64,000 nt of DNA from a bacterium. Lineage in GTDB: Bacteria; Myxococcota_A; Bradymonadia; UBA7976; UBA1532. Where the stretch lies: the NCBI GenBank assembly GCA_030426085.1, contig JAUHYW010000036.1, forward strand, positions 25,610 through 89,609. Reading direction: 5' to 3'. Shown piece after piece: positions 1 through 9,900 of the stretch (positions are counted from its first letter, which is position 1; each line of letters starts with the position of its first letter). Both the position numbers and the translations under genes were made by a program. The notes beneath the pieces were generated by a model. That model ran no database searches. It saw nothing but the letters and a program-made list of their open reading frames with translations, and was not told where the DNA came from.

Positions 1-111
1 CGCGAGCCGCCGGCCGTCGTCTCCGCCGAGCTGCACTTCGAGGCCGCAGTTGCACTCGCAGAGGATGCACGCGGTGGGCTTCCAGGGGCCGGTCGGGGAC
101 GGGCGCGACAT
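1..111 (-). CDS. Molybdopterin-dependent oxidoreductase, N-terminal fragment cut by the window edge
   Basis: Only the first 37 codons lie in the window. The translation begins MSRPSPTGPW and contains a Cys-x2-Cys-x3-Cys-Gly cluster (CILCECNCG, residues 15-23) followed by LEVQL. This is the [4Fe-4S] motif at the front of the formate dehydrogenase / nitrate reductase group of bis-MGD enzymes. The ATG at 111 was chosen because GAGG sits six bases upstream; an in-frame ATG at 156 has no such site. It follows the MMPL exporter on the same strand after about 100 bases, so it may be the last gene of that operon. The identity of the substrate cannot be read from this fragment. Confidence 0.6.
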   Translation of the reverse strand, partial: MSRPSPTGPWKPTACILCECNCGLEVQLGGDDGRRLA

Positions 112-214
112 GGGGGGCCTCGCGAGGCGATGGAGGTGGCCCACGGTAGCAGCCATGGGCGCGGGGCGCATCAGGGCCGGGCGACCCCGGGTCCACCGGC
201 GGCGGCTCTGTCGT

Positions 215-2536
215 CTATGCCCCTACTTCTGCGTCTGCCTCGTCGCCCGGGGCCCCGTCGAACCGGATCCAGCCCACCGCCGCCATCGCCGGCACCAGCA
301 GCAGATCGGCGAGCAGCGCGATGATCAGGCACGCCGGCAGCAGCGTGCCCAGGATGCGGGTCGTGAAGTACTGCGTCGTCGCGAACGGCAGGAAGCCGGC
401 GGTCAGGATGATGGTGGTCATCACGATGGCCCGGCCGGCGAAGTCGTAGGTCCGCTCGAGGGCCTGAGCCCGGTCGGCGGTGCGCCGGGCCTCGCTGCGC
501 AGCCGCACCAGGAAGTGCACCGTGTCGTCGACTCCGATGCCCACCGCGATGAGCAGCACCAGGAAGATGTCGCTGTCGATGGTCTCCTGCGCGCCGGCCC
601 AGCCGACGAGCATCAGCAGCGGGAAGAGGTTGGGGATCATCGACCACAGCCCGGCGCCCAGGCTGCGCAGGGCCACGATCATCATGACCGCGATGGTGGC
701 CACCGAGACCGCCAGCCCCCGCCGCTGACCGGCGATGATCGAGTCGAGCCAGTCGCCGAGCAGGTAGCTCATGCCGGTCGGCTCGACGGTGGTGTCGTCG
801 CGCAGGTGCTCGGCCGCCAGCCGGGTCGCCGCGTCGCCCACCGCCTCACTCTCCCGGAAGCCGTTGCCGGCGACCCGCAGCCGCACCCGCATCAGCTTGC
901 GGTCGAAGTCGAGGACCTGATCGAGCCCGTCGCCCCCGGCCATTTCGAACAGCAGCAGGTACTGCGCGAGTTGGGGGCGGGTCGTCGGCAGCGGGCCGGC
1001 GTCGGGCACGTCGGCGGTCAGCGCGCCGTGCAGCACCTGCATGAGATCGACGAGCGACTGGGCGTCGTCGACCAGCGGGTGCTCTTCGAGCGCCGCCTGC
1101 CAGCGGGCCATCCGGGTGAAACGCTCGCCGTCCAGCAGGCCGCCCGGCTCGGGGGCCTCGACGTAGACGTCGACGATGTTGGTGCCGGCGAAGCGATCCT
1201 CGAACCACGACACCGACGCGTGCAGCGGGTTGTCGGGCCCCATGCGCTCGACGATGTCGGTCTCGATGGTCATGTCGACGCCGTAATACACGGCACCGGC
1301 GGCGCACAGCGTGAAGCCGGCGATGACCGCCCGGGGGCGCCCGAGGGCGAGGCGGCGCAGGCCCCGCAGCAGGCCGTCGACCAGCCCCTGCACCCGGTTG
1401 GTGGCCCCGCTGCGCAGCGGGGCGGGGGTCGGGGTCAGGCTGAACAGCACCGGCACGACGGTCATGGCGATGAGCAGGGCCACCGCGACGCCGAAGCCGA
1501 GCACGACGCCGGTGATGCGGAAGACGGGCGTCGGCACGAAGGACAGCCCCACGAAGCCGACGAAGGTGGTCAGCGAGGTGAAGAGGCACGCCCGGCCCAC
1601 ATCCTCGGCCGCCGAGAGGATGGCGTCCTCCTTGTCCCGCCCGTGGCCCAGCTCGATGAGGTAGGCGCTCGCCAGATGCACCACGTCGCTGAAGGCCACG
1701 ATGAGGATCACCGCCGGCACGACGGCCATCATGATGCTGATCTGGGGGTCGAGCTGGACCGCCAGCCCCGCGGTCCAGATGACGGCGATGATCGAGACCC
1801 CGCCGGAGAGCACCGCCGGCCACAGCCGGTGGAAGAGCAGCCACACCGACAGCAGCAGCAGCGCGGCGGTGAACGGCAGCACCCGGGTCAGCGCGACCTC
1901 GCTCTCTTCGATGAGAGCGGCGACGGCGGCGATCTGGCCGACGGTGTATTGCCGGGTGTGGGGGATGCCCTCCTCGGCGAAGATGGCTTGCGCCTTGGCG
2001 AGCAGCGCCGGGCCCTCTTCGGCCTTGCGATCGGCGTCCTGCACCAGCTCGATGACCACCGCCGTGCCCGGCCCGTCGCGGGCGAGCAGCGTGTCGCCCA
2101 CGAACGGATCACGGCGCATCTCGTCGAGCAGGGCGGCGAGGGCCGCGCGGTCGAGGTCGTCGATCTCGTCGGCGTAGGGCTCGATCCGCAGGCCGCCGCC
2201 TCGGAACTCCACCCGCCGGGCGTCGAGCGCGGTGAGCACCCGGGCCACCGCGTCCCACTCTTCGATGCGGGCGGTGATGCGCAGCAGGCGGTCGCGGTGA
2301 TCCGGTGAGAGCAGGTCGGGGTCGTCGAAGCCGATGATGATGGTCTCGTCGCCCCCGAAGCGATCGGCCCGCTCGAGGAAGCGCTGCCACGCCGGGCTCT
2401 CGCCGAGGAAGAGCCGCCCGATGCTCGAGGCGAGCACGCCCCGGCTGGCCGAGAGGGCCGCCAGGGCGGTCAGCAGGCCGACGATGATCAGCACCGCCGC
2501 CCGGTGCCGCAGGACGAATCGGAACCATGCGCGCAT
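215..2536 (-). CDS. MMPL/RND-family exporter
   Basis: A 773-residue inner-membrane protein of the RND superfamily, MMPL/HAE3-like branch, predicted to move hydrophobic or lipid-like substrates using proton motive force. It shows the expected duplicated plan: an N-terminal helix (RAAVLIIVGLLTAL), a large periplasmic loop, a helix block with SDVVH, a second periplasmic loop, and a second block carrying GVDDTVHFLVR, the acidic proton-relay motif of the family. The ATG at 2536 is preferred over GTG at 2545 because a TACCGT hexamer (2544-2549) ends seven bases before it and no Shine-Dalgarno is visible, which fits leaderless initiation. The ferredoxin-like gene lies just upstream on the same strand. 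Substrate unknown. Confidence 0.85.
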   Translation of the reverse strand: MRAWFRFVLRHRAAVLIIVGLLTALAALSASRGVLASSIGRLFLGESPAWQRFLERADRFGGDETIIIGFDDPDLLSPDHRDRLLRITARIEEWDAVARVLTALDARRVEFRGGGLRIEPYADEIDDLDRAALAALLDEMRRDPFVGDTLLARDGPGTAVVIELVQDADRKAEEGPALLAKAQAIFAEEGIPHTRQYTVGQIAAVAALIEESEVALTRVLPFTAALLLLSVWLLFHRLWPAVLSGGVSIIAVIWTAGLAVQLDPQISIMMAVVPAVILIVAFSDVVHLASAYLIELGHGRDKEDAILSAAEDVGRACLFTSLTTFVGFVGLSFVPTPVFRITGVVLGFGVAVALLIAMTVVPVLFSLTPTPAPLRSGATNRVQGLVDGLLRGLRRLALGRPRAVIAGFTLCAAGAVYYGVDMTIETDIVERMGPDNPLHASVSWFEDRFAGTNIVDVYVEAPEPGGLLDGERFTRMARWQAALEEHPLVDDAQSLVDLMQVLHGALTADVPDAGPLPTTRPQLAQYLLLFEMAGGDGLDQVLDFDRKLMRVRLRVAGNGFRESEAVGDAATRLAAEHLRDDTTVEPTGMSYLLGDWLDSIIAGQRRGLAVSVATIAVMMIVALRSLGAGLWSMIPNLFPLLMLVGWAGAQETIDSDIFLVLLIAVGIGVDDTVHFLVRLRSEARRTADRAQALERTYDFAGRAIVMTTIILTAGFLPFATTQYFTTRILGTLLPACLIIALLADLLLVPAMAAVGWIRFDGAPGDEADAEVGA

Positions 2537-2543
2537 GGGCGCC

Positions 2544-2549
2544 ACGGTA
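2544..2549 (-). promoter_or_regulatory. Candidate -10 element of a leaderless promoter
   Basis: On the minus strand the hexamer TACCGT is followed by seven bases and then the ATG of the MMPL gene. No good -35 is evident. The call rests on the same TAnnnT-N6/7-start arrangement at three other minus-strand genes in this window. Confidence 0.35.
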
Positions 2550-2590
2550 CCCCATCCCGCGTCGGGATCGGCCGATTTCGCCCCCGGGGG

Positions 2591-2899
2591 CTACCCGGGG
2601 TCGCCCCGGCCGTCGAGGCGGGCGGCGAGGGCGTCGAGGTCGGCGCCGGGGCGCACGACGTGCCAGCGCCCCGGGCGGCGGCTGTCGACGACCATCACCG
2701 CTTTCTTGGGGCACACGTCGAGGCAGGGCACCTCGACCACGCCGATGGGGCTCTTGCGCCCCTTGCGGGCGGCGAGGCGCTTGCGCAGGGCCTTCGCCAG
2801 CCGCTGGTCTTTGGGGCCGAACGCCTTGCCGACCTTCTTCGAGCACTTGCGGCAGACCAGGACGACATGGCTCCACCGGGCTCGGACCTCGCCTTTCAC
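2591..2899 (-). CDS. Small (2Fe-2S) ferredoxin-like protein
   Basis: A 102-residue protein with VCRKCSKKVGK near the N-terminus and EVPCLDVCPKKAVMVVD in the second half. This Cys spacing (C-x2-C ... C-x3-C) with the sequence CxxxCPK is typical of thioredoxin-like [2Fe-2S] ferredoxins. The GTG at 2899 is chosen because TGGAGG precedes it by five bases; the open frame continues upstream to 3271 but that part is low-complexity and unlike a protein. It is 54 bases upstream of the MMPL exporter and probably co-transcribed with it. Role as an electron carrier is inferred from the cysteines only. Confidence 0.7.
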   Translation of the reverse strand: MKGEVRARWSHVVLVCRKCSKKVGKAFGPKDQRLAKALRKRLAARKGRKSPIGVVEVPCLDVCPKKAVMVVDSRRPGRWHVVRPGADLDALAARLDGRGDPG

Positions 2900-3040
2900 G
2901 CGCGCCTCCACGGCTGTGTGCTTCGCTGCATGGGATCGGCGGCCGCCGCCCGCGGTTTCGGGGCCCGCCGCCTGCCTCGCGCCGCCGGAACGTGACCGGC
3001 GGGGCCGATCATCGGACGGCCGGCCTCGGGGACACCCGAC

Positions 3041-3155
3041 TTTTTCGGTTGACTCTACGGGTAGGCCCCTACATGGTGATCCTGAATTCAAAAGTGCTCT
3101 TGTATCGCACATTGGATCACGTGTACTCACGAACGAGGCCACAGGAGGGGAGCCG
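3041..3155 (+). promoter_or_regulatory. AT-rich divergent promoter region
   Basis: This is the least GC-rich stretch nearby and separates the divergent ferredoxin-like gene and the secreted gene at 3156. It contains TTGACT (3049-3054) as a possible -35, an inverted repeat GTAGG-CC-CCTAC (3061-3072) that could be an operator, and a second possible pair TTGTAT (3100-3105) and TACTCA (3124-3129) with an 18-base spacer. Neither -10 is close to consensus. Confidence 0.3.
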
Positions 3156-4082
3156 ATGGTCGCCCGCCCCATGCCCGTCTTCGCCGCGCTGACGCTGATC
3201 GCCTCGACCGCCGCCGCCGAGGTGGCCGCCGTCGGGCCCGGCGTCGCCGAGATCGAGCCGCCCCGCAGCACCTTCGCCCCGCCGGCGCCCGCGTGGTCCC
3301 GGGGGGGCGATGGCCGCTCCGACTTCCCCGGCTGGGCCCGGGCGACCGGCTACCACCCCAAGAAGGGGGCCCGGGTCGGCAAGCGCACCGTGCGGGGCCA
3401 CGGCGGGGCCCTCGAAGGGGCCGAGGCCCGGGTCTTCGCCGAGCGGCAGTGCGTCGACCCCCACTCGATCCCGGTCTGGAAGCGGGTGGCCGACGTCGTG
3501 GCCGACGTCGCGGTCGTCCTCGACCGTCCGGTCACGATGGGCGACGGCATCTACAGCGACTACGACGTCTACACCAAGGGCAAGCGGCGCCACGCGGCGC
3601 GGATCCCGGCCGTCGACCCCGATCCGCGGGTGGGCCCGGTGCCCATCGTGGGGGTCGAGCTGCCCAAGGAGTTCATCGCCCGCGAGTGCGGCGCCCTCGA
3701 CAGCCACCTGATCCACTTCGACCCCGAGGAGGCCGACGCTTCGGTCGATGGCTGGGTCGACTTCGATCAGCCCATCGTCGCGGTGCTGTTCTACGGCAAC
3801 CGGCTCGACGGGTCGGACGCCATCTTCGGGCTGCCCCGGGTGGCCTATCAGGGGGACTTCGTCGACGACCGCGGCCGCGCCGGCCGGGACGGCATGCTCG
3901 ACCCGGTGCCCTGGCGCGGCCTCGAGCTGGGCGTCGTGCCCGGCGCCGAAGGCATCGAGCAGGTGACCCTGGGCCCCGACGGCGAGGGGCGGCCCAACCA
4001 GCGGCTGTCGTTCACGCTCTTCGCCGACCCCGCCGGGGATCAGATCCGGGTGCTGACCCGGGCGCCCTGCGGCTGCGAGTAG
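3156..4082 (+). CDS. Secreted protein of unknown function
   Basis: A 308-residue protein with a signal peptide (MVARPMPVFAALTLIASTAAAEV) and no membrane segment afterwards. ATG 3156 follows AGGAGGGG by five bases. The mature part is acidic and has several Asp-rich loops and a C-terminal CGCE. I recognise no catalytic motif or family. It ends nine bases from the convergent VWA gene. Likely periplasmic or exported; a single-copy gene with its own AT-rich promoter region upstream. Confidence 0.7.
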   Translation: MVARPMPVFAALTLIASTAAAEVAAVGPGVAEIEPPRSTFAPPAPAWSRGGDGRSDFPGWARATGYHPKKGARVGKRTVRGHGGALEGAEARVFAERQCVDPHSIPVWKRVADVVADVAVVLDRPVTMGDGIYSDYDVYTKGKRRHAARIPAVDPDPRVGPVPIVGVELPKEFIARECGALDSHLIHFDPEEADASVDGWVDFDQPIVAVLFYGNRLDGSDAIFGLPRVAYQGDFVDDRGRAGRDGMLDPVPWRGLELGVVPGAEGIEQVTLGPDGEGRPNQRLSFTLFADPAGDQIRVLTRAPCGCE

Positions 4083-4091
4083 CCGCGCCGG

Positions 4092-5933
4092 TCAGGTGGG
4101 CTGCACCAGCCGGTGGATCTTGCCATAGGGGATGTAATACGAGCCATCGGACGAGGGCTTGACGTCCTCGACGACGAACAGCAGCCCCTCCTGGCGGATC
4201 GCCCGGGGGAAGCGCATGTTCTTGTTCGGGTCGTAGTCGTCCGACACCACCCGGGCCCGCAGCTTGCTGCCCGCCTTCACGATCTGGATCAGCACGCCGT
4301 CGCCCACGTCGTCGATGGTCGGCACGTCGGCGAGTGACATCGCCTTCGTCTTGCGCAGCGTGCCCCGCCGCGACGTGCCGCCGCCCACGCTGGGGCGGCT
4401 CTCGCCGGGGCGCAGCAGCAGCTTGATGTCACCCGATGCCCGGTAGAAGGTGCCATTGCTCGACGGCTCGACCGCCTCGACGAGGTAGCGGGCGCCCTCC
4501 TGGCGCAGCGAGCGGGGGAACTGCACGTTGAAGGCGGGATCGAAGCCATCCGATGCCACCTTGACCCGCAGCTTGCCGCCCTCCTTGACACAGCGCACGA
4601 TCACGCCGGCCGGCTCCTCGCCCTCGGCGGCGGTCACCGCGTCGAGGCCGCTGGTATTGCCCGAGGTGGCGCCCCGCAGCTTCAGATCGCCCCGCCCGCG
4701 CTTGCGGGCCTGATACGACTGGTCGACGATCTCCTTGCGATAGGTGTTGCCATACTGGCCCTTGTCGAACAGCCCGGCGTAGTGCTCGAGCTGGTCGACC
4801 TCTTCGGCGAACTCGAACTGCTCGTCGAGGGCCCGGGTCTTGATGTCGCCGGCCATCGCCCGCAGCTTTTCCGAGGCCTTGGCGAGCTGGCCCTTGTCGG
4901 CGAGTCCGATGGCTTCTTCCTTGGCCCGCCCGATGCGCAGCTTGCTACACGCGCGCACGACCTCGGGATCCTCGCCGGCTTTCGCCGCCTCGTCGGGGCT
5001 GACGACGGCCGCGGTGATGGCGAGCTGCGCGGTGCGCTCGACGACGGTCTCGCCCTCGGCGGTCTTCCAGGCCAGCTCGATGGTCGCCAGGGTGGCCTCG
5101 CCGGCGTCGAGCGCGGGCAGCGTCAGGCTCAGCGCGAGCGCGCGGGGTTCGATGGCATACACCTCGCCGACGGCGATGTCATAGATGCCCTCCTTCGCGC
5201 CGTAGCGCGCGCTCGACAGCACGTCGGCGACCTTCACCCCGTCCGCCGGGCGCACGGTCGCCGTCAGCTCGCGGGCGATGACCGACGACAGGCCCTCGAC
5301 CTCGATGCGGAACACCTCTTCGGCGTCCTCCGGCGACTGGATGAAGTAGAAGTTGCCGCCCGCCGCGTCGGCCATGCCGATGAGCAGGTCTTCGTTGAAG
5401 CCGTTGCCGAAGCCGAGGGTGGTGGTGACGACCCCCGCCTCGGCCTGCTCCCGGGCCAGGCCGACGAGCTTGCGGGGGTCGGTGATCCCCATGTTGGCCT
5501 GCCCGTCGGTGAGCATCATCACCCGGTCGACGCTGATCTCGTCCCGGCCCTCGCGGACGTGCCCGCAGCCTTCGAGCCACCCGCCCGAGAGGTTGGTGAT
5601 GCCCCCCGCCCGCACCTTGCCGAGGATGTCTTTGATCGCTTTGCGGTCGGTCACCTTCGTCGGCGTCTGCACCGTGCGCACGGTGTCGTCGTAGGTGACG
5701 ACCGAGAGCGTATCCCGCTCGCCGAGCCGGTCGACGAGCAGCTTCGACGCCCGGATGGCCTGGGCCAGCTTGCGCCCGCCCATCGAGCCGGATCGGTCGA
5801 GCACGAGGCTCAGGTTGAGCGGCCGGCGGGCCTCGGGGGCGTCGTCCTCGGCGCCGAAGCGCACGAGCAGATCGACGGTCGTCGCCTCGCCCGCGGGCAG
5901 CGCCCGCCGGCCGAGGGAGGGGGTGGTCTTCAT
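4092..5933 (-). CDS. von Willebrand factor A domain protein with duplicated C-terminal module
   Basis: A 613-residue protein. The VWA domain occupies about residues 35-240 and has a complete metal-ion-dependent adhesion site: DRSGS (Asp46, Ser48, Ser50), Thr113 in GGITN, and Asp143 in MLTDGQ. A middle region resembles the beta and helical part of VWA/VIT-type proteins. The C-terminus carries two copies of a module of about 68 residues (about 443-512 and 546-613) that share the pattern KLR..V.SD..DP..N..FPR..RQEG....VE.V.PSS.G. No signal peptide is seen, so it is probably cytosolic. ATG 5933 has GGAG nine bases upstream. Confidence 0.8.
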   Translation of the reverse strand: MKTTPSLGRRALPAGEATTVDLLVRFGAEDDAPEARRPLNLSLVLDRSGSMGGRKLAQAIRASKLLVDRLGERDTLSVVTYDDTVRTVQTPTKVTDRKAIKDILGKVRAGGITNLSGGWLEGCGHVREGRDEISVDRVMMLTDGQANMGITDPRKLVGLAREQAEAGVVTTTLGFGNGFNEDLLIGMADAAGGNFYFIQSPEDAEEVFRIEVEGLSSVIARELTATVRPADGVKVADVLSSARYGAKEGIYDIAVGEVYAIEPRALALSLTLPALDAGEATLATIELAWKTAEGETVVERTAQLAITAAVVSPDEAAKAGEDPEVVRACSKLRIGRAKEEAIGLADKGQLAKASEKLRAMAGDIKTRALDEQFEFAEEVDQLEHYAGLFDKGQYGNTYRKEIVDQSYQARKRGRGDLKLRGATSGNTSGLDAVTAAEGEEPAGVIVRCVKEGGKLRVKVASDGFDPAFNVQFPRSLRQEGARYLVEAVEPSSNGTFYRASGDIKLLLRPGESRPSVGGGTSRRGTLRKTKAMSLADVPTIDDVGDGVLIQIVKAGSKLRARVVSDDYDPNKNMRFPRAIRQEGLLFVVEDVKPSSDGSYYIPYGKIHRLVQPT

Positions 5934-5987
5934 CGGGTGGTTCTCCGGGTGGGTGAGGGGGCCGGCGTCCTCGGGCCGGCTCCATTT

Positions 5988-6016
5988 GCTGTAGGCCACG
6001 CCGGGCGGGCGGTCAA
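5988..6016 (-). promoter_or_regulatory. Candidate sigma-70-type promoter of the VWA gene
   Basis: On the minus strand TTGACC (6016-6011) and TACAGC (5993-5988) are separated by 17 bases. They lie about 55 bases upstream of the VWA start codon, in the spacer shared with the divergent SDR gene. Confidence 0.45.
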
Positions 6017-6080
6017 CCGTGATGTGCGCGGCGGGGCGCGCGGCGTGGCATGATGCCCGCCGGATGTCAGGAGGCCGGTG

Positions 6081-6950
6081 ATGGCGGACGAGATGAAGGG
6101 CAAGGTGGCGGTGGTCACCGGGGCCAACGCGGGGATCGGGCGGGCGACCGCCGAGGCGCTGGCCGGGATGGGGGCCCGGGTGCTGGCCTGCGGGCGCGAC
6201 CGGGCGAGGCTCGACGCGGCGGTGGCGGACATCCGCCGGGTCAGCGGGCGGGACGCGGTCGAGCCGCTGCTGGCCGATCTGTCGTCGATGGCCGAAGTGG
6301 CTGGGCTGGCCGACGCGATCGCCGAGAAGACCGACCGACTCGATGTGTTGATCAACAACGCCGGTTTGACCATCGACCGCCGGATCGACACGGCCGATGG
6401 CTACGAGCTGACGTTCGCGGTGAACCACCTCGCGCCCTTCCTGCTGACGACCCGACTGCTGCCCTTGCTCGAGGCGTCGGCGCCGGCCCGGGTGGTCACG
6501 GTGTCGTCGGCGGTGCACGCCCGGGTGAAGGCGATGGACGTCGCCGCGCTGGCCGATCCGCCGAGCCACGACTGGGGCGCGACCTACGGCCAGTCGAAGC
6601 TGTGCAACGTGCTGTTCACCCGGGCGCTGGCCCGCCGGCTGGATGGGACGGGGGTGACGGCCAACTGCCTGCACCCGGGGGTCATCGCGACCGATTTCGG
6701 CGACGACGGTGATCTGGGAGGGCTGATCGGGGCCGCGTGGCGGGTGATGAAGTGGTTCATGCCGGGGCCGGCGAAGGGCGCCCGCACGTCGGTGTACCTG
6801 GCGACTTCGCCCGCGGTGGCGGATGTCTCTGGCGAGTACTTCGTGAAGTGCGCCGTGGCCCGGACGAGCCGTCTGGCGCGGGACGCCGAGCTGGGCGAGG
6901 CGCTGTGGGTCGAGAGCGAGCGGCTGGTGGCGGCGGCGCTGGGGGCTTGA
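6081..6950 (+). CDS. Short-chain dehydrogenase/reductase
   Basis: A 289-residue SDR of the classical, retinol-dehydrogenase-like type that would catalyse NAD(P)-linked oxidation or reduction of an alcohol or carbonyl. It has the cofactor motif TGANAGIG near the N-terminus, the structural NNAG motif (INNAGL), a catalytic Ser in VTVSSAVHA, and the YxxxK pair in YGQSKLCN. ATG 6081 is preceded by AGGAGG with six bases between; a GTG immediately before it is in frame but less well placed. It stands alone between the divergent VWA gene and the CHAT protein. Substrate not predictable. Confidence 0.85.
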   Translation: MADEMKGKVAVVTGANAGIGRATAEALAGMGARVLACGRDRARLDAAVADIRRVSGRDAVEPLLADLSSMAEVAGLADAIAEKTDRLDVLINNAGLTIDRRIDTADGYELTFAVNHLAPFLLTTRLLPLLEASAPARVVTVSSAVHARVKAMDVAALADPPSHDWGATYGQSKLCNVLFTRALARRLDGTGVTANCLHPGVIATDFGDDGDLGGLIGAAWRVMKWFMPGPAKGARTSVYLATSPAVADVSGEYFVKCAVARTSRLARDAELGEALWVESERLVAAALGA

Positions 6951-6985
6951 CGGGGGTGCGCGCGGGGGCCGCCGGTTGATGTAGG

Positions 6986-9900
6986 ATGCCGGCCGTGTCG
7001 AGTCGAACCCTCACCCTGGTCTGGCGCGAGTCGGACGCGCACGCCGACGTGGTGCTGCTCGGCGGCGACGGCGCCGGGGCCGGCCCGGTGGCCTGGGCCG
7101 GGCGGCACACATTCGAGCGAGCGCAGGCCGAGGCCGAGGCGAAGGCCATCGCCCGGGCGGTGCGGCGGGCCGTGCGGGGGCGGGGGAGCGAGGCGCTGGT
7201 GGCCAGCGGGCGGCTGCTCTTCGATCTGCTGTTGCCGGGACCGGTCAAGGCTGCGCTGCGGGGGCCGGCGGGGTCGCTGACGGTCGTCGGCGGGGGCTGG
7301 CCGTGGGCCCTGCTGCACGACGGGATCGCGCCGCTGGGCCTGCGTTGGGCGCTGGGCGAGCTGGGGCTGGACGGGGCGCCGCTGGGGGATGGACGGCCCG
7401 AGGTCGACGGGGAGCGGCTGCTGGTGGTGGCCGATCCGGCGGCCGATCTGCCCGCGGCGCGTTACGAGGGCGAGGCGCTGATGCGGGAGATGGCCGGGGG
7501 GGCCGGCTGCGACCTGCGCCTGGGGCGCCTGCGGCGGCAGGACTTCCTGCGCATCTTCCGGGGCTATCGGCTGGTGCACTTCGCGGGGCACGCCGATCCG
7601 GCCGACGACGACGGGCCGGCCGGCTGGCGGCTGTCGGACGGGCGGGTGGACGCCGAGGCTCTGCGCACGCTGGCCGGCGGGTCGGCCCCGGCCCTGGTCT
7701 TCGCCAACGCCTGCCGCTCGGCGCAGGCCCCCGCGGTGGGCGACGCGCTGCTCGCGGGCGGGGTGCGGCACTTCATCGGCACGACCGTCGATCTGCCCGA
7801 TCTGCCGGGGGCCGACTTCGCCACCCGCTTCTACCGCGCGCTGCGCGAGGGGCTGGCGGTGGGCGAGGCGCTGCGCCGGGCCCGGGTGGCCGACGCCGAG
7901 GCGGGGCAGGCGGTGTGGGCCGCGTACCGGCTGCGGGGCGATCCGGGCACGGTGTACTTCCGGGCGCGGGCCGCCGAGCGCTGGGCGCCGGGGGTGCGGC
8001 AGGCGGTGCTGTTGGCGGTGCGCCGGCCGCACGCCGTCGACGGCGCGCCCGACGCGCTGGCCGAGGCCCACGCCCGCTGGCGGGCCCGACTGCGGGAGGC
8101 GGTGGCCCGGCACGGCGGGCGGCTGCTGCCGGGGCGGGCGGCGGTCGACCGGGTGGTCTTCGGGGTGCCGGTGACCTTCGAGAACGACGCCCACCGCGCG
8201 GTCCGGGCGGCCGAGGCGCTCGCCGGGCAGCACCCCGACGCGGTCATCGCCCTGGAGGCGGGGCCGGTGGTGGCGACCGGGGCCGACGTCGTGGCGGCGG
8301 CGGCCCTGGCCGTCGAGGCGGCCTCCTGGCGCCTGCCGCCGGGCATTCACGGCTTGCCGGGGATCGCCGCCCGGCTGGGATCGGCGGCGACGTGGGGCCC
8401 GGAGGCCGACGGCGGCCGGCGCCTGATCCGGCTGGGTGAGACCCGCGCGGTCGGCGAGCTGCCGCTGGTGGGGCGGGCGGCCGAGATCGGGCGGCTGATG
8501 GATCTGGCCGACGGGGTCCTGCGCGATCGGCGGGCGGCGGCGGTGACGGTCGTCGGCCCGGCGGGCATCGGCAAGAGCCGGCTGCTGGGGGCGCTGCGCC
8601 GCCGGCTCGAGGGGCGGTTCACGGTCGTGCGCGGGGCGGGGGTGCCCTACGACGAGGCGGCCCCGTTCGCGGCGGCGGCGGGGGTCATCCGCGGGCTGTG
8701 CCGGCTGGGCCCCGACGAGGGCTCGCCCGAGCGGCTGCGGGGCGCCCTGCGCGCCCTGATCGAGCGGCTGGACGGCGGCGACGCCTTCGACCTGGACGTC
8801 ATGCCCATCGACGCGCTGCTCTCGGGTGACGTGGGCGGCCCCCGGCTCGCCGAGCACGCCGACGCCCTCGCCGCGCTGTGCGGCCTCGACCCCCCGCCGG
8901 GCACGGCGCCGCCCGATCCGGCGGCGTTGCCGGTGGCCTTCGCCCGCTTGATCGAGGCGGCGGCGGCCGAGGCCCCCCTGGCGGTGCTGGTGGAGGACGT
9001 GCACTGGCTGCCCGACGTGGGCCGGGCGGTGGTCGACGGCTTGATCGGGCGGCTCGACGGCCCGGTGCTGGTGGTGGCCTCGGGGCGCCCGGCGCTGGCC
9101 GAGAAGGTGGGTCACTGGTTCGAGCGGCCGCGCCACACCCGGCTCGATCTGGGGCCGCTGTCGGACCGGGAGGCCGAGGCCGTGCTGCGCCAGACGCTGG
9201 CCGGGGCGAGCAAGGCCGACGCCGAGGCGCTGCTGGCCCGGGCCGAGGGCAACCCGCTCTTCCTGCGCGAGCTGGCGCTGGCCCGGCAGGCGGGCGAGGC
9301 CGGCGCGCCGCCGCCGACGATCGAGGGGGTGATGCAGGCCCGCCTCGACCGCCTGCCGCCGTTCGAGCGGGAGGTCCTGCGGGCGGCGGCGGTGCTGGGG
9401 CGCACGTTCTGGCAGGCGGGGGTCGCCCGGTTGCTGGGCCGGGCCGAGGGGGTCGCGGCGGCCCTCGCGGCGCTCGAGCGGCGGCGCTTCGTGCAGTCCC
9501 AGCCGACCAGCGAGCTGCCCGGGCAGTCGCAGTGGCGCTTCAACCACGGGCTGATGTTCGAGGTGGTCTATCACGGCATCGCCGGCCGGGCCCGGGCCGC
9601 GTGGCACGGGCGGGCGGCGCTGTGGCTGGGCGACGAGGTGCAGGCCGGGCCCGATCGCTGGGCCCGGATCGCGGTGCACCGGGCGGCGGCGGGCGACCGG
9701 GCGCGGGCGGCCGAGGCGTGGTTGCAGGCGGCCGAGCGGGCCCGGCAGACCTCGGCCGCGGGCGAGGCGCTGCGCGCGTTCCGCTCGGCCCTGGCCGAGG
9801 ACGAGGCGGCCGGCGGCGCGCTGGCGAGCGAGGTCCGGGCCGAGGCCGAGGTGCAGCTCGCCGATCTCGAGCGGGGGGCGGGTGATCTGGCCTCGGCGGC

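Noticed and set aside
50..2308. Long plus-strand open frame opposite the MMPL exporter
   Set aside because: Low-complexity translation and no Shine-Dalgarno; the minus strand codes a recognisable transporter.
2334..3155. N-terminal extension of the secreted protein at 3156
   Set aside because: The extension overlaps two minus-strand genes and would remove the signal peptide from the N-terminus; ATG 3156 has a strong Shine-Dalgarno.
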